Below are positions 53,262 through 62,596 of a DNA stretch of 64,000 nt, in pieces. A program made the translations under genes and the position numbers. The first letter of the stretch is position 1. Each line of letters begins with the position of its first letter. The stretch covers positions 1-64,000 of the forward strand of contig NZ_AJLL01000033.1 of assembly GCF_000317225.1 (NCBI RefSeq), in the 5' to 3' direction. The stretch is from Fischerella thermalis PCC 7521. Its GTDB lineage: Bacteria; Cyanobacteriota; Cyanobacteriia; Cyanobacteriales; Nostocaceae. A model generated the notes under the pieces. That model saw only the letters and a list, made by a program, of their open reading frames with translations, was not told where the DNA came from and did not search any database.

Positions 53262-55769
53262 ATGCAACTTGTCCCAAAAACTAACCTTTCCCCAGAACCA
53301 ACTCCGACAACAGAGAAAATCATCTTAGATGTGGGGGGTATGAAATGTGGTGGCTGTGTAAAGGCTGTAGAGCGCCAACTGTTTCAATATCCTGGAGTGA
53401 AGAGCGCCAGTGTCAATCTGGCAACAGAGATTGCTGTCGTAGAGTTAGAAACTAGTGTGGTAGACGCAGATGCACTAGCACAGCAATTGACGGCGGCTGG
53501 ATTTCCGTCTCAACCCAGGCAAGCAAGTGGGAAAGTCGCGGATAAAAACCAAGGCAAATCTGACCCAGCAGAACGACAGCGCCGAGAGATTCAGTCTGCA
53601 CGTAGGCAGTTGATTATTGCAGCATTGCTGCTGCTGTTGTCAGGAATCGGACATTTTGGCAATAGTGGTGGCTTTGTACTGCCTGTTTTGCATAACATCT
53701 GGTTTCACTGTGGATTAGCAACGATAGCGCTACTAATTCCTGGCCGTTCGATTTTGATAGATGGCTGGGTGAGCTGGCGACGGCTAGCACCCAATATGAA
53801 TACTCTTGTCGGCTTGGGAACACTGATTGCCTACACAGCTAGTTTGGTTGCTCTGCTGTTTCCCCAGCTTGGCTGGGAGTGCTTCTTTGATGAGCCTGTA
53901 ATGATGTTGGGCTTTATCTTATTGGGACGAACATTAGAAAAACAAGCCAGAGGTCGAGTTACCGCTGCCTTTAAAAACTTGCTTGACCTCCAGCCCCAGT
54001 TAGCAAGATTGATCCCGAAACGGAGTGTAGAGACCAGAGATGGTGCATCTTTACAACCTTCTCTTACCGAGGTGATCGAAATTCCTGCCGAACAAGTACG
54101 TGTAGGCGAATGGTTACAAGTTCTCCCAGGAGACAAAATACCAGTAGATGGTGTAGTGATCGATGGTCAAACAACCATTGATGAGTCAATGCTGACTGGA
54201 GAAGCTGTACCAGTACTCAAGCAAAGAGGAGATACGGTCACAGCTGGAACACTCAACCAATCCGGAGCGATCGCAATTGAAGCGACTCGCACTGGCAACG
54301 ATACCACTTTGGCACAAATTGTTGCTCTAGTGGAAGCGGCACAAATTAGAAAAGCACCCGTACAGAAATTAGCAGATACAGTCGCAGGATACTTTACCTA
54401 CGGTGTACTAGCAGCAGCTGTGTTGACATTTTTGTTTTGGTACTTTATTGGCACTCATGTTTGGCACGATGTTACCATCTGGGCTGGCATGAATATGGCC
54501 CACCACTATTATGGTGTACCGATACCTACTCATCACTCTCCGTTGTTGGTAAGCTTAAAGTTAGCCATTGCAGTCATGGTGGTAGCTTGTCCCTGCGCTT
54601 TAGGACTAGCCACACCCACAGCGATTCTCGTAGGAACTGCGATCGCTGCTGAACGAGGTCTATTAATCAAAGGCGGTGATGTTTTAGAAAAAGTCCATCA
54701 GTTGGATACCATAGTTTTTGATAAAACAGGCACGCTGACTAGTGGTAATCCTACAGTTACAGATTGTGTTGTGCTGGAGGGACAAGCCAAAGGTGGGGAC
54801 ATGGAAAATAATTTTGATAGATTCTCTGCGTCTCCTCCCGATCACCAATCCCCAATCCCTAATCCCCAATACTTATTACAACTCGCCGCCGCCGTAGAAA
54901 GGGGTACTTGTCATCCTCTGGCGACAGCAATTCAGAATCAAGCACAGCAGCAACAGTTAACTATTCTACCAGCTACTGACTTTCACACAGAACCGGGACT
55001 TGGTGTTTCTGCTGTAGTTGAAGGCAATTTAGTACTATTAGGAAATTGCGATTGGTTGAGTTGGCACGGAATCGTCATTGATGACAATGTACACAAGCAG
55101 GTACAGAAATTAGCAGAGGATGGTAAAACTGTTGTGTTAATGGCAATTGCAGGAACAGTTGCGGGACTCATTGCTATTCAAGATACCCTCAGACCAGATG
55201 CGAAAGCAGCTGTAGACAAGTTGCGTCATATGGGACTGCGAGTTATGCTCCTCAGTGGTGATACGCCAACAGCAGCTTTCGCTATAGCTAACCAGCTAGG
55301 ATTAGATACTGCCGATGTCATGGCGGCTGTACCTCCAGCCAAGAAAGCAGAGGTAATACAATCTCTTCAAAACAGAGAAATAGAAACAAGTGCCGATCCC
55401 AAGTCTGTAGTCGCAATGGTAGGAGATGGCATCAACGATGCTCCGGCTTTGTCTCAAGCCGATATTGGTATTGCCTTACACACAGCTACAGATGTAGCGA
55501 TTGAAACAGCTGATATTGTTTTGATGCGGAACTGTTTAAGCGATGTAGTCACATCAATTCAACTCAGTCGTGCCACTTTCAACAAAATTCGCCAAAATTT
55601 ATTTTGGGCTTTTGCCTACAACACGCTAGGAATTCCTTTGGCAGCTGGTATATTATTGCCCAGTCTACATTTTGTTCTTAGTCCTGCTGGCGCTGCGGCT
55701 CTAATGGCTTTTAGCTCGGTTAGTGTTGTTACCAATTCCCTAATGCTGCGGCGGTTTTCTCGTAGTTAA
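53262..55769 (+). CDS. ctaA: Copper-transporting P1B-type ATPase (CtaA-like)
   Basis: 835 residues. N-terminal heavy-metal-binding domain with GMKCGGC (Cys29, Cys32), the transmembrane CPC motif (VACPCALGLATPTA, about residue 445), phosphorylation site DKTGTLTSG (about 487), and hinge GDGINDAPALSQADIG. The GGMKC-GGCV context and sequence around it resemble CtaA (copper import to the cytosol for thylakoid delivery) more than PacS; that sub-assignment is from memory of the families. An unusual insertion (PPDHQSPIPNPQ, near 530) in the nucleotide-binding part is encoded by an STRR-like repeat. A terminator follows. Confidence 0.88.
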   Translation: MQLVPKTNLSPEPTPTTEKIILDVGGMKCGGCVKAVERQLFQYPGVKSASVNLATEIAVVELETSVVDADALAQQLTAAGFPSQPRQASGKVADKNQGKSDPAERQRREIQSARRQLIIAALLLLLSGIGHFGNSGGFVLPVLHNIWFHCGLATIALLIPGRSILIDGWVSWRRLAPNMNTLVGLGTLIAYTASLVALLFPQLGWECFFDEPVMMLGFILLGRTLEKQARGRVTAAFKNLLDLQPQLARLIPKRSVETRDGASLQPSLTEVIEIPAEQVRVGEWLQVLPGDKIPVDGVVIDGQTTIDESMLTGEAVPVLKQRGDTVTAGTLNQSGAIAIEATRTGNDTTLAQIVALVEAAQIRKAPVQKLADTVAGYFTYGVLAAAVLTFLFWYFIGTHVWHDVTIWAGMNMAHHYYGVPIPTHHSPLLVSLKLAIAVMVVACPCALGLATPTAILVGTAIAAERGLLIKGGDVLEKVHQLDTIVFDKTGTLTSGNPTVTDCVVLEGQAKGGDMENNFDRFSASPPDHQSPIPNPQYLLQLAAAVERGTCHPLATAIQNQAQQQQLTILPATDFHTEPGLGVSAVVEGNLVLLGNCDWLSWHGIVIDDNVHKQVQKLAEDGKTVVLMAIAGTVAGLIAIQDTLRPDAKAAVDKLRHMGLRVMLLSGDTPTAAFAIANQLGLDTADVMAAVPPAKKAEVIQSLQNREIETSADPKSVVAMVGDGINDAPALSQADIGIALHTATDVAIETADIVLMRNCLSDVVTSIQLSRATFNKIRQNLFWAFAYNTLGIPLAAGILLPSLHFVLSPAGAAALMAFSSVSVVTNSLMLRRFSRS
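54841..54870 (+). repeat. STRR-type heptamers inside ctaA
   Basis: ATCACCAATCCCCAATCCC and TAATCCCCAAT run consecutively and are translated in frame as part of DHQSPIPNPQ. The same heptamer type (CCCCAAT) occurs between genes at 13560 and 51718. Confidence 0.75.
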
Positions 55770-55791
55770 TACAAGAAGGCAGAAAGCTACG

Positions 55792-55813
55792 AAGCTTGCA
55801 AATCAAGCTTTTT
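55792..55813 (+). terminator. Rho-independent terminator of ctaA
   Basis: AAGCTTG-caaat-CAAGCTT followed by TTT, starting 23 bp after the ctaA stop. Confidence 0.75.
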
Positions 55814-56009
55814 AGCTTATTTTATCTGTGTAGTTATTTTTGCCATACTATACTGGTAGAATATTTGCTCTGATATATTTCAAAAGAGTGAATAGAATAT
55901 CTGTTCTGTCTGTCTCAGGTTAAACTAAATCGATAAGCCACTGTTTAAAAAATCTCACAAAGTCATTGACTCTTTTCCCAGAGCGCCAGTAGATGCCACT
56001 GTAGATATT

Positions 56010-56044
56010 AAGAGTAAAACTATACTGTACTGTTTTACTCTTAG
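56010..56044 (+). promoter_or_regulatory. Perfect 12-bp inverted repeat before the FHA gene
   Basis: TAAGAGTAAAAC and GTTTTACTCTTA pair without mismatch around an 11-nt loop, ending 37 bp before the ATG of the FHA gene. It may be a leader hairpin or a transcription factor site. The remaining 55814-56009 shows no feature. Confidence 0.55.
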
Positions 56045-56081
56045 TCGTAACTATGCAGTACTAGAGACTCTGGTTTAGAAA

Positions 56082-56585
56082 ATGGCAGAAAACAATTCTA
56101 AACAATTCTTAATTCATAAGACTTCAACTGATTTTAGTAACGATTTGTCAATGGCAGCAGAAAACCATGAAAGCCATATACTGATCGTGGAAGACGATCA
56201 AGGACGTAAGGAATTCACTCTAGAGCGTCCTATTTATTCCATTGGTCGAGACCGAGAATGTGATATCCGTTTAGTCTCACAATTTGTCTCACGTCGTCAC
56301 GCTACCTTAGTAAGGTTGCCCAGAGATGATAATAGCAAAAGTTATTATTATCGAATTGTTGATGGTGACGCTAAAGGCAAGCCCAGTTCTAATGGTCTGA
56401 TGATTAATGGGCGCAAACTCGCAGCCCATGACCTTAAAAATGAAGATGAAGTTGTTTTTGGGCCGCAGGTACGTGCCATTTATTACCTGTTAAAACGTGA
56501 TACAATGCCCCCTGGTCAGGCTGATGTTAGTGAATATGACATTACACTTATCAACCCCGGTATGACCGACGATTTAGAAGACTAA
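56082..56585 (+). CDS. FHA domain protein
   Basis: 167 residues, mostly one forkhead-associated domain (about residues 45-145): YSIGRDRECDIRLVSQFVSRRHATLVRL carries the GR, S and RH residues that bind phosphothreonine, followed by SSNGLMINGRKL. FHA proteins read Ser/Thr kinase signals, of which cyanobacteria have many; here the only kinase gene in the window is broken. The ATG at 56151 (MAAENHESH) is an alternative start after a 23-residue Ser/Thr-rich lead. Confidence 0.88.
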   Translation: MAENNSKQFLIHKTSTDFSNDLSMAAENHESHILIVEDDQGRKEFTLERPIYSIGRDRECDIRLVSQFVSRRHATLVRLPRDDNSKSYYYRIVDGDAKGKPSSNGLMINGRKLAAHDLKNEDEVVFGPQVRAIYYLLKRDTMPPGQADVSEYDITLINPGMTDDLED

Positions 56586-56681
56586 AAAGTGCATTGGTAA
56601 TATTTTCTGTGGCGTTATGCTCTAAGCTAGATTGGCACAAAGCTAGCTTTAGCAGACGCCCTTGCTGTAAGCATTTGTATC

Positions 56682-57029
56682 TTATCCTGCTAAGCTTTCA
56701 ATCAGATGCCAATGGCGGCTTTCTTCAATTGCCTGCTTGATATATTCAAACACCTGCCGACAATGATTATCTAGCTGGAGTGGCAGTTCTTGGTTTTTAA
56801 TCACAATGCTCATTCGAGTTTCTGTTTCGGTGGCTGTGCTTTTATCAATAAATATTTCTACTGTCACCATTTTTGAGTAGGAAACAGTACCGACAATCTC
56901 ACGCGCCATGATGTAATCCAATGTAGAGTACTGCACATCCAAGTTGCAGTCTTGTAGCAGTTCTACAAGTAGAGGCTGGAGATGGTGAATGGGAATAGAA
57001 AGAATGAACGAACAGGTATAGCGAGCCAT
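56682..57029 (-). CDS. Conserved hypothetical protein
   Basis: 115 residues, alpha/beta composition: YTCSFILSIPIHHLQPLLVELLQDCNLDVQYSTLDYIMAREI, then VTVEIFIDKSTATETETRMSIVIKNQELPL and a C-terminal helix HCRQVFEYIKQAIEES. It appears to be a small soluble cyanobacterial protein; I do not recognise a named family. Convergent with the FHA gene, 96 bp apart. Confidence 0.7.
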   Translation of the reverse strand: MARYTCSFILSIPIHHLQPLLVELLQDCNLDVQYSTLDYIMAREIVGTVSYSKMVTVEIFIDKSTATETETRMSIVIKNQELPLQLDNHCRQVFEYIKQAIEESRHWHLIESLAG

Positions 57030-57292
57030 AATAGACCCAAGGCTTGTAACACTCAGTCCATCCTATAATATCGAACCCTCTTAAACACAAGTAGTTATAG
57101 ATTCATTAAGGAAGTGCTTGATACTAGTAGTTCATGTCACTAATTTTGATAAATCGTGAAAGTTCGTGAAAATTGAGCGATAACTTGCTCACTACCAACC
57201 TCTCATCATTAATGACACAGGCCACTAGCTGCCAACTTCTATTTCCATGTGCAATAAAAAACTTTAATATAAGATTTGATAGAGGTTAACTT

Positions 57293-58213
57293 ATGAAAGT
57301 AGCAATAAGCGGTGCAACAGGATTTGTCGGTAGTCGCTTGGTAGAACAGCTTCACAAAGATGGTCATCGGGTATTGGTATTAACTCGTAACATCGCCCAT
57401 GCTCAAAAGGTTTTTCCCAAGAAAGCTTTCTCTAACGTAGAAATTGTTGCTTATACGCCGACTGTATCTGGTACTTGGCAAGAAGCGATCGCTTCTTGCG
57501 ATGGTGTTGTTAATTTGACTGGCGAACCCATAGGTGAAGGACGGTGGACACCAGAACGAAAACAAGAAATTCTCAACAGCCGTAAACTGACGACTCAAAA
57601 AATAGTGGAGGCAATAGCTAAGGCTGATCCTCAACCTAGTGTTCTAGTTAACGCTTCTGCTATAGGTTACTACGGCACTAGCGAAACTGCTACTTTCGAC
57701 GAAACAAGTCCATCTGGTAATGATTTTCTCGCCCAAGTTTGTCAAGCTTGGGAAGCGGAAGCAACAAAAGTGACACAAGCGGGTGTTAGATTAGTAATTC
57801 TCCGATTCGGTATTGTTTTAGGTCTGGGTGGAGCCTTGGGTAAAATGATTACACCTTTCAAGCTGTTTGCTGGCGGGCCTATTGGTAGCGGCAAACAATG
57901 GTTTTCCTGGATTCATATTGATGATTTAGTTAACTTGATTATCCAAGCTTTAACTAAACCAGAGATGTCTGGTGTATATAATGCTACAGCTCCTCATCCT
58001 GTCCGCATGTCAGAACTATCTACGACTATGGGCAAAGTCATGCATCGTCCTTCTTGGTTACCTGTTCCCGACTTTGCAATTGAAGCTCTTCTGGGAGAGG
58101 GAGCTGTAGTAGTTTTAGAGGGACAACAAGTTCTTCCTAAACGCACCCTTGAAAGTGGATTTGAATTTCAATATCCTGATTTACAACCAGCTCTAGAAAC
58201 AATTTTGAAATAG
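57293..58213 (+). CDS. TIGR01777 family NAD-dependent epimerase-like protein
   Basis: 306 residues of the extended short-chain dehydrogenase family TIGR01777, in cyanobacteria sometimes labelled SulA-like cell division inhibitor. NAD-binding ISGATGFVGSRLVEQL at residues 4-19, the family motif VVNLTGEPIGEGRWTPERKQEILNSR, SAIGYYGT and FSWIHIDDLVNLI are present, and the C-terminal DUF1731 part (RPSWLPVPDFAIEALLGEGAVVVLEGQQVLP) is intact. The physiological role in cyanobacteria is not settled by sequence. Confidence 0.9.
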   Translation: MKVAISGATGFVGSRLVEQLHKDGHRVLVLTRNIAHAQKVFPKKAFSNVEIVAYTPTVSGTWQEAIASCDGVVNLTGEPIGEGRWTPERKQEILNSRKLTTQKIVEAIAKADPQPSVLVNASAIGYYGTSETATFDETSPSGNDFLAQVCQAWEAEATKVTQAGVRLVILRFGIVLGLGGALGKMITPFKLFAGGPIGSGKQWFSWIHIDDLVNLIIQALTKPEMSGVYNATAPHPVRMSELSTTMGKVMHRPSWLPVPDFAIEALLGEGAVVVLEGQQVLPKRTLESGFEFQYPDLQPALETILK

Positions 58214-58221
58214 TTAATGGT

Positions 58222-58301
58222 TGATGGTTGATTGTTGATTGTTGATTGTTGATTGTTGTTTCGGGATAATTCCCTAACAACTAACAACTAACAACTAACT
58301 A
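58222..58301. repeat. STRR heptamer arrays facing each other
   Basis: About five copies of TTGATTG (58226-58258) are followed by AACAACT copies (58276-58297), complementary in part. Similar blocks are at 58556-58616 and 59050-59085 (TCAATGG/TCAATTG). Confidence 0.75.
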
Positions 58302-58537
58302 GATTGGAATTTCCTAGAAATCCAATTGATGATACCACTGAGAATTGCACCACCCATCAGAATGCCAATTGCTGGGTTAAAAACGGGTTGCCAGAGTTTG
58401 TACCATAAATCTAAGCCTAAGGGTACTCCTGATGCTTTCCCAATCACTGCGATCGCTAACCACCCAAAAGCAAACAGAACAAGAAAGACATCGACTACTA
58501 AAATTAGGTTAAGCCAACTTAAAAATTTCTCTTTCAT
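58295..58537 (-). CDS. Small two-helix membrane protein
   Basis: 80 residues from ATG at 58537, MKEKFLSWLNLILVVDVFLVLFAFGWLAIAVIG, with a second hydrophobic helix (AIGILMGGAILSGIINWIS). The frame is open 20 codons upstream, but that part is STRR translation (NNKQPTTTN) and a GAG ribosome-binding element stands before 58537, so the shorter start is chosen. Function unknown. It lies downstream of the TPR gene on the same strand. Confidence 0.65.
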   Translation of the reverse strand: MKEKFLSWLNLILVVDVFLVLFAFGWLAIAVIGKASGVPLGLDLWYKLWQPVFNPAIGILMGGAILSGIINWISRKFQSS

Positions 58538-58623
58538 AAGCTCAAAATGAATAATGTTGGTAGTTGTTGGTTGTTTATTGTTTGGAACAACCAACAATCA
58601 ACAGCCAACAAACAACAATACTC

Positions 58624-59046
58624 CTAATTTTCAAATAACCAATTTTTGACTTTTGCCAAACTCTGCCAATCCGGTTTTCTCTTAAAACCATCTTCAATGC
58701 TGTCTTTGATTTCCTGTTGCCATTCGGGGCTAAGGGTCAATAATTGATTAGCAGCATCAATATGTTGGCGTAAGCCTTTTTGATTTGTTTCCAACATGGC
58801 AACAGCGAGATTTACTCTTGCCTGTGGATCTTGTGGATTTAACTTTACTGCTTTTTGTGCAGCCTTGAAAGCAGAGTTGGGTTTATTATCCAAAAGATAC
58901 AGCCACGCTAAACAAGTCCAAGCAGCACTACTTTTAGGAGCGCGATCGCAAACCTCTTTAAAAACAGGAATCAAAGTCTCTGGTGATTCCCCAGCTTTAT
59001 AGCGTTCTAAACCTGTATCAAACAAGGATTCAACTGTTTGAGTCAT
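58624..59046 (-). CDS. TPR repeat protein
   Basis: 140 residues from ATG at 59046 (MTQTVESLFDTGLERYKAG); the seven extra codons upstream come from STRR sequence. Two to three tetratricopeptide repeats are visible (APKSSAAWTCLAWLYLLDNKPNSAFKAAQKAVKLNPQDP, then QARVNLAVAMLETNQKG). No signal peptide; probably a cytosolic scaffold. The IscA-family gene lies just upstream on the same strand, separated by 112 bp. Confidence 0.8.
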   Translation of the reverse strand: MTQTVESLFDTGLERYKAGESPETLIPVFKEVCDRAPKSSAAWTCLAWLYLLDNKPNSAFKAAQKAVKLNPQDPQARVNLAVAMLETNQKGLRQHIDAANQLLTLSPEWQQEIKDSIEDGFKRKPDWQSLAKVKNWLFEN

Positions 59047-59158
59047 AGTGAATTGGTCAATGGTCAATTGTCAATGGTCAATAAACTAAATGTATAGAGG
59101 CGCTGTTTGAAGCGTTTTTACAACTGTGAACACTTGACAATGGGCACTTGACACTTGA

Positions 59159-59518
59159 CTAAACACCAAATGACTTACCACATCCGCAAGTTTGGCTGGC
59201 GTTAGGGTTGGTGAATTGAAAGCCTCCACCAATCATGGCATCGCTATAATCAAGCATTAAGCCATAGAGATATAATAGGCTCTTGCGATCGCAAACTATT
59301 TTGAAGCCGTCATAATCAAAAATATCGTCATTTGCGGTAATCTTACTAGGGTCTTCAAAGTCCATCAAGTAAGACATTCCAGAGCAACCCCCTTGACGTA
59401 CTCCTACCCGCAAACACAAGTCTTTGCCGCCTTGTTTTTCCTGCAATAATTTCACTTGCCGCAATGCTGCTTCGCTTAACTGAATTCCCCGTTGTGAAGA
59501 CTGAGTTGCCTGTGTCAT
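59159..59518 (-). CDS. HesB/IscA family Fe-S assembly protein
   Basis: 119-residue A-type carrier/scaffold for Fe-S clusters. The three conserved cysteines are present: GGCSGMSY in the centre and CGCGKSF at the C-terminus, with the family start [14 protein letters not shown]-like segment [17 protein letters not shown]. It cannot be decided by eye whether it is the SufA or IscA paralogue. It is about 9.5 kb from the suf operon, so not co-transcribed. Confidence 0.92.
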   Translation of the reverse strand: MTQATQSSQRGIQLSEAALRQVKLLQEKQGGKDLCLRVGVRQGGCSGMSYLMDFEDPSKITANDDIFDYDGFKIVCDRKSLLYLYGLMLDYSDAMIGGGFQFTNPNASQTCGCGKSFGV

Positions 59519-59906
59519 CTGCTTTTTTAACTCCTTATGTGGTTATCGATTACCATAGACAAGCAAAGCGGGAACCTTTAACCCAAAAGTTTTGTCACTG
59601 GGTAGCCCCGAAAATTTTCACAGACGCCTTCCGACCACGCGTCTATAAAAGCTTTTTTATCCATTTTAACGATATTGATGTTCTAGGTTGCCAAATTGTA
59701 AATACTCCGTCAAAAGCACGCAAAGATTTTTATTCTAGAATTGAGAGATTCAATGTGTTTTAGAGATTCGCTATTTTTGGAGTTTTAGCCTTTGGCAGCC
59801 CACAGTTACGATTACTCTTAATTCAACAGCCAAGGGAGTTTTCATTGGAGACTAGCCCTGACTCAAAAGTGTATTTACAAATCCCTTGTTTTGATTCACT
59901 TACTCT
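59519..59906. other. Spacer without recognisable gene
   Basis: 388 bp between two divergent genes. A plus-strand frame (59464-59763) overlaps the 5' end of the IscA gene and has no protein character. No palindrome stands out. Confidence 0.45.
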
Positions 59907-61553
59907 ATGACAAGTTTTAATCGCTCTACCAGCCGTCGTTTACGGAAATTAACTCAAATTCCTTCTGTATGGGAGGGCGATCGCCGTCCATTGTCATCAC
60001 CAACCCAGCACTCAGACTCCGAAACAAAGGGCGAATGTATTCTTTGGGTGGATGGTACACAAGGCATTGTGCGGGGAATGGACGTAGTACCTCCAGAAAG
60101 TGGGCCAGAAGCAATTGTTCGCACTTTGATGCGAGCAATGGAGAATCCCCACAGTCCTGCTAAACCTGCTCGTCCCCAAAGAATTGTCGTCAGAGACAGG
60201 GAAATACAATTTTACTTACGTGGAGTCCTGCAAGATTTAGATATTGCTATTGATTATTCATCTGAGTTACCTCTAATTGATGAGCTATTTCGTGGGTTTG
60301 CCGAAATTCTCGACTCTCAAGTTCCCGAATTACCTCCACAGTATGCCAAGGCTTTGCGAGAAAAAGCATTAGCAATTTGGCAAGCTGCTCCTTGGGAATT
60401 ATTAGAAGAACAGCAGATTTTATCAATCGAGATCAATAAATGGGATGTTGGTACACTCTACGCCTCAATGATGGGGATGCTGGGTATGGAGTATGGAGTA
60501 CTGTTGTATCGTTCAGAAGATTCACTCAAGCATTTTCGGGCCACAATTTTAAGAGAAGACAAATCCCAAGGACATTTAGAAGAAGCTTTCCTCAAGCAAG
60601 ATTGTCTATTTCTGACTTTTGAACATGTTGACGAAACAGACGAAGAGGAAGAATTTGAGGATTTAGCGAAACTGCCACTATCAGAAATTGAACCCACCTT
60701 TGGTAATATTCATCCTCTCGAGGGACTACGCTCGGTTTTATACGATGAAGAAGCACTGATAGTATACGTTGCCCTAGAAAGCCTTAACCGTTTTATTCGC
60801 GATCATCGTCGTCATTTGGGGAGCGATTCTTTTCCAACTTTGAGTCGTCGCTACCGCATTTCTTTACCTGATTCTTGTGATGAACAGACAAAATCAGTAG
60901 CTATAACTGTCTCTAGTATGCCGGAATTGGCAGCAGAGTTAGAGGAAATGGCTGGCTATGAGGATGAAGAAGACGAGGAGGAGATAGAATCTGAACCTAC
61001 ACCCATGTTTAGGTCATTGCGAGATGACTTAATCCCGGAAGACTCTTTTCTCAGCTTGGGTGTAGTGTCTTGGGAGATGTTGGAGTACTTACGTCAAGGA
61101 GTTAATTACCATCCAGCAGGAGAAATTCAGCCAGTAGGTGATGGTCTGCCAGTTATTCTAATTCAAACTTCGCGCCCCAAGGCTAAAACCGTAATTGAAA
61201 ATATAGAAAAAGCAGGAGGTCTGAAAGCAATTTGCTTCAATCCTGGTGCTGATCCTTTTGGTGGCGATCGCTATGATCTGGGTTTACTGCAAACTCAAAA
61301 TGGCGAATTGTTCTTATTTGGGGAGTTCTTAGATGATGATCCTGTTCACGTTGAAGCCAGAAAAAAATGGAATCAGCGTTGTAAAAATACCAAAGGCTAT
61401 TGCGGTTTGATCATTGCCAAAGGACTTACTGGTGCTGCTCGTGGTAATCCCCAGTTACGAGATATGATGGCTTTATTTGAGGCGCGATCGCTGTCACCCA
61501 AGGACTTAGGTATTGGCACTCTCCAGCTAATGCCGCAACTGCAATTTGAATAA
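59907..61553 (+). CDS. Large conserved cyanobacterial protein of unknown function
   Basis: 548 residues, soluble, no signal peptide. Segments of conserved character are ECILWVDGTQGIVRGMDVVPPESGPEAIVRTLMRAMENP near the N-terminus, RIVVRDREIQFYLRGVLQDLDIAIDYSSELPLIDELF, and a C-terminal part (GYCGLIIAKGLTGAARGNPQLRDMMALFEARSL). An acidic linker (GYEDEEDEEEIESEP, about 350-365) divides two halves. The N-terminal half resembles domains of unknown function found across cyanobacteria (I think DUF6930), but no activity can be assigned. Confidence 0.8.
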   Translation: MTSFNRSTSRRLRKLTQIPSVWEGDRRPLSSPTQHSDSETKGECILWVDGTQGIVRGMDVVPPESGPEAIVRTLMRAMENPHSPAKPARPQRIVVRDREIQFYLRGVLQDLDIAIDYSSELPLIDELFRGFAEILDSQVPELPPQYAKALREKALAIWQAAPWELLEEQQILSIEINKWDVGTLYASMMGMLGMEYGVLLYRSEDSLKHFRATILREDKSQGHLEEAFLKQDCLFLTFEHVDETDEEEEFEDLAKLPLSEIEPTFGNIHPLEGLRSVLYDEEALIVYVALESLNRFIRDHRRHLGSDSFPTLSRRYRISLPDSCDEQTKSVAITVSSMPELAAELEEMAGYEDEEDEEEIESEPTPMFRSLRDDLIPEDSFLSLGVVSWEMLEYLRQGVNYHPAGEIQPVGDGLPVILIQTSRPKAKTVIENIEKAGGLKAICFNPGADPFGGDRYDLGLLQTQNGELFLFGEFLDDDPVHVEARKKWNQRCKNTKGYCGLIIAKGLTGAARGNPQLRDMMALFEARSLSPKDLGIGTLQLMPQLQFE

Positions 61554-62596
61554 CAACCGCTGAAGAAACACAGGGGGTATAGGGTATGAGACTTTAGGAG
61601 AAAGATTGTGTTTCTTTCATCTGTTGCTATTAGCGAACGCGAGTGCGTGTCGGAGGTATTCGCTGCTAGTGGTCAGATCACATCTAAATGTGATTGGTAA
61701 TTGGTAATGGATCAATTACCTATTATTTCTTCACAAAATTCTTGACATAAATTCCCCCAAGTCGTCCTCCTTGTCCCCTTATCTTGGATCATGACCGAAA
61801 CTAAAGTTTTGGGTCAAACCTTAAAGGAGTTAAAACTCTTTACAACCATTGTCATAGTTAGCTACAAGCTAACTTAAGCTCTTAGCCCCAAATTTATTTG
61901 AGGGCAAGATTTTAGGCAAGTGCAAGATTCCACTGACAATTATGCCCACAAGAGGGCATGAAAATTTGACTCCTCCTACACCCATTTTCAAGACAGAATT
62001 TGTTAATTGTTCAATCTGTAAACTTTTTCGTAAATTTTATTTTACTTACTTTTTGGGAAGTTTTTTATTTAAAGATTGCAAAAATTAAAAATGAATTTTT
62101 GGTAATGGTAATTCACAAAAAATTTACTATCTAGTTTGAAAATTATTAATTTTTTTGATTTTTTTATTTATGTAATATGCAAGTTTTTGTGTAAACATCT
62201 AATATTTTTGACATAACTTATTCGTAGGTTACAAGTAACTTATTTTACATTTTATATTGCTCGCTAACTATTAAATAAATCCATTCTCAAAACAAGAAGT
62301 ATAAACGACTACAAAACATTCCACGGGCTGATATTATCTAAGCTCAATTTAGTTTAAAAAAATACACTTTTTACATGATGTGTATTTTGGAAATTTTATA
62401 GATATTTATAATGACAACACAATCAAATGTAATTTTTTTACTATTGCTTATTAAAATTTTCACAAAAATAAAAATCTAAACTTAAGTACAAATTCAGTGA
62501 AGATTAAGTAAAGGCAACCAATTCAATTAGAAAACATATACAATAGGAACATCAATAAACAGGGTGTTTATACGGCAATATTTACAGTATTAATAT
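61554..62596. other. 1-kb AT-rich intergenic region
   Basis: No gene-sized frame. Small hairpins are GTTAGCT-aca-AGCTAAC (61858-61874) and TGCCC-acaaga-GGGCA (61943-61958). From about 61980 it becomes extremely AT-rich with long T runs. It contains an NtcA-type sequence at 62235. The downstream gene therefore has an exceptionally long leader or a remote promoter. Confidence 0.5.
62235..62248 (+). promoter_or_regulatory. NtcA-type site GTA-N8-TAC
   Basis: GTAACTTATTTTAC matches the nitrogen-control consensus GTA-N8-TAC, and TAACTAT/TATTAA sequences suitable as a -10 box occur about 17-25 bp downstream. It lies some 350 bp before the start of the 375-residue gene. In an AT-rich stretch a chance match is quite possible. 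Confidence 0.35.

Noticed and set aside
59464-59763. 99-residue plus-strand frame
   Set aside because: Antisense to the IscA-family gene start, with no ribosome-binding site or recognisable sequence.
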